A stretch of 6,359 bases of DNA from Bacillota bacterium (GTDB lineage: Bacteria; Bacillota; Sulfobacillia; JAJZYS01; JAJYTV01): assembly GCA_021786135.1 (NCBI GenBank), contig JAJYNV010000249.1:1-6359 (forward strand), given 5' to 3'. Position 1 is the first letter of the stretch; each line of letters opens with the position of its first letter. The translations under genes and the position numbers were made by a program. A model generated the notes under the pieces. The model had not been told where the DNA came from. It made no database searches and saw nothing but the letters and a program-made list of their open reading frames with translations. Shown here one piece after another: positions 5,499 through 6,359 of this stretch.

Positions 5499-5704
5499 CT
5501 CCCTTCTGGTGGCCAACGGAACCCGGCCCTGCGCATCTCGGCGATCGCGTTCTTCAGCGAGCGCCAGTCGGACGGCGTCCCTGGCAAGGTAGTCGTGGAC
5601 TTGCCGTCCGGTGCCAGCAAGAGTACGTGCCCGCTCTTCAAGGGCCGTACCCGCCAGCCTTGACGCTGGGCCTCCTCCACGATCTCCCGAATCTCCTTCT
5701 GCAT
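5495..5704 (-). CDS. HicA-like small RNA-binding-type protein (possible toxin)
   Basis: Predicted 69-residue protein resembling the HicA/dsRBD-like fold: N-terminal helix KEIREIVEEAQRQGWRV (3-19), strand and turn with the conserved His in KSGHVLLLAPDG (23-34), strand STTTLPGTPSD (36-46) and C-terminal helix RSLKNAIAEMRRAGFRW (48-64). His26 corresponds to the GSH/GGH histidine that HicA toxins use for mRNA cleavage. The GTPSD...LKN.I..LRR.GF block is typical of the actinobacterial and phage branch. The start at ATG 5704 has AAGGGG (5719-5714) 9 bases upstream and lies about 30 bases after the predicted promoter -10. First gene of the operon. Toxicity is not established for this branch, and the usual HicB partner (degraded RNase H fold) is not what follows it. 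Confidence 0.75.
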   Translation of the reverse strand: MQKEIREIVEEAQRQGWRVRPLKSGHVLLLAPDGKSTTTLPGTPSDWRSLKNAIAEMRRAGFRWPPEGR

Positions 5705-5735
5705 CGTCGCGCGCCCCTTGCCGTTCGTCAAGCCT

Positions 5736-5762
5736 AGCATATGCTTGGCCTGGACATATGTC
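5736..5762. repeat. Twin perfect palindromes over the operon promoter (candidate operators)
   Basis: AGCATATGCT (5736-5745) and GACATATGTC (5753-5762) are each perfect 10-base palindromes sharing the CATATG core, with centres 17 bases apart. They overlap the -10 and -35 elements respectively, so a protein bound to both would block polymerase. The first extends to 16 bases (5733-5748) with one mismatched pair. Autoregulation by the operon's helix-turn-helix protein is a natural inference. Confidence 0.65.
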
Positions 5763-5764
5763 AA
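5736..5764 (-). promoter_or_regulatory. Near-consensus sigma-70-type promoter of the HicA-like operon
   Basis: On the minus strand TTGACA (5764-5759, perfect -35) and TATGCT (5741-5736, four of six to the -10 consensus) are separated by exactly 17 bases. Transcription would begin near 5729, giving a leader of about 25 bases with the AAGGGG ribosome binding site before ATG 5704. The position fits the first gene of the minus-strand operon. Confidence 0.75.
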
Positions 5765-5792
5765 GGGTTCTGCCGAACTCCGCCAAGTCCTC

Positions 5793-5933
5793 ATCCTTCG
5801 GGCGCTTTGCGCGGGCCGGGATGATCGCCACGTCGTAGTGGCGGGCGAACTCGGCGTACGTCGGGTTGATTTCCGGGCCGTAGTAGTCGTCACCCCTCTT
5901 CAGGTTGTCCGGGGTGACAACCCGCGTGACGCC
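5793..5933 (-). pseudogene. istA: Internal fragment of an IS21-family IstA transposase
   Basis: About 47 codons in one minus-strand frame read GVTRVVTPDNLKRGDDYYG, then PEINPTYAEFARHYDVAIIP, then ARAKRPKD. The PDNLK, NPTYAEFARHY and IPAR..RPKD blocks, in this order, match the catalytic region of IS21-type IstA proteins, which are around 400-500 residues. Neither end of the gene, no istB and no IS termini are seen. Homology stops just before the catalytic-Glu region on one side and upstream of GVTR on the other. The fragment ends about 29 bases before the -35 of the HicA-like operon. It is a relic without function. Confidence 0.75.
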
Positions 5934-6031
5934 GAGGCGGCCACGGCCAGCTTTGACGTGCCTGCCTGACCGACAACGCCTCGCTCTCGTATTGCCGACG
6001 CCCGAGACCTCGCCCGGCTATGTAAAACACG

Positions 6032-6054
6032 AAACCCGCTCTCAGAGCGGGTTT
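6032..6054 (-). terminator. Rho-independent terminator downstream of the tRNA-Arg 3' fragment
   Basis: A perfect 11-base stem AAACCCGCTCT / AGAGCGGGTTT (6032-6042 and 6044-6054) has a single unpaired centre base, so the real loop will take a few pairs. On the minus strand it is followed by TTTCGTGTTTT, and it lies 14 bases after the tRNA CCA end, as expected for a native tRNA terminator. It also insulates the operon from transcription arriving from the right. Confidence 0.75.
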
Positions 6055-6068
6055 CCGGCTTCAAACTT

Positions 6069-6113
<45 letters not shown>

Positions 6114-6359
6114 TAAAATCCCGCGGGGTGCTGCTCGTTGCTCGACGGTGTGCAAAGGCTGTCCTGGAGCGGCTTCTGCGGCCCATTAGCTCAAGAATGC
6201 CGACACCTCGGCGTCGCGTTCCGAGGAAATCGGGGACCATCTCGGGGGCCAGGCAGCTGGATTCTCCTCTCAGGCGGTACCGTCGGGTCAGTCCCTTGCC
6301 TCGGCCGCTGTTTGGAATCTTGCCGGGCATTGAGCTGGGCTAGCCCGAGAGAAAAGCCA
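6114..6359. other. No recognisable gene; possible inner end of an integrated element
   Basis: Open frames on both strands are Arg/Pro/Ser-rich without family motifs, and the minus-strand one runs through the tRNA fragment, which argues against coding. No promoter, repeat or RNA gene is evident. If the tRNA fragment is the distal att site, this side would be inside the element, since the native terminator lies on the other side. The short spacer 5934-6031, between the IstA scrap and the terminator, likewise holds nothing I recognise. Confidence 0.4.

Noticed and set aside
4947..5663. Plus-strand open frame of 238 codons
   Set aside because: It lies opposite three tightly coupled minus-strand genes with recognisable domains; its composition is Arg/Pro/Gly-rich and motif-free, as typical of antisense frames in high-G+C DNA.
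5499..5831. Long N-terminal extension of the alpha/beta protein to 5831
   Set aside because: The extension runs through the HicA-like gene in another frame and into IstA remnant sequence; the ATGA overlap start is far more credible.
6181..6193. GCCCATTAGCTCA on the plus strand, resembling a tRNA 5' end
   Set aside because: No D-loop, anticodon arm or T arm follows, and no matching acceptor strand exists.

Overview
The window comes from a high-G+C bacterium that cannot be named from the sequence. The right-hand gene cassette is a type I associate mainly with actinobacteria and their phages or plasmids, but the group II intron and IS21 remnants are found in many phyla. The left part (about 1-3300) looks less G+C-rich than the right part (about 4100-6000). 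Together with three separate mobile-element scars, this suggests a patchwork accessory region rather than conserved chromosome.

Left part, 48-3273. On the minus strand an MBL-fold metallohydrolase gene (1706-759) is followed after 54 bases by a flavodoxin-fold NAD(P)H quinone reductase gene (704-48). Divergent to them lies an HxlR-family winged-helix regulator (1823-2185) with the N-terminal Cys seen in redox- and quinone-sensing members. A TetR-family repressor (2391-3005) and a tiny AbrB/MazE-type DNA-binding protein (3103-3273) follow on the plus strand. The natural reading is a detoxification or redox-response module whose regulators sit beside their targets. All four larger genes appear to start with TTG.

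Middle, 3330-4119. This is the 3' part of a group II intron on the minus strand. Its catalytic domains V and VI and a broken reverse transcriptase/maturase remain. The intron is cut off inside the RT domain at 4092, where a pair of 10-base direct repeats spaced 17 bases apart begins.

Right, 4442-5764, minus strand. A compact operon runs from a near-consensus promoter (TTGACA, 17 bases, TATGCT) that is overlapped by two perfect 10-base palindromes 17 bases apart. Its genes are a HicA-like small RNA-binding-type protein, a small predicted alpha/beta (ferredoxin-like) protein, an AlpA/MerR-like helix-turn-helix protein and a YgiT-type zinc-finger protein. Neighbouring genes can be read with 4-base ATGA overlaps. 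A fifth gene overlaps the stop of the fourth but is frameshifted. The set resembles a toxin-antitoxin or small regulatory module without matching a standard pair, and it is the best candidate for an undescribed system here.

Far right, 5793-6359. An internal scrap of an IS21-type IstA transposase abuts the operon promoter region. Beyond it are a strong hairpin terminator and the 3' half of a tRNA-Arg(ACG), which ends abruptly in the anticodon loop. This is the usual footprint of an element integrated at a tRNA 3' end. Nothing recognisable is seen in 6114-6359.
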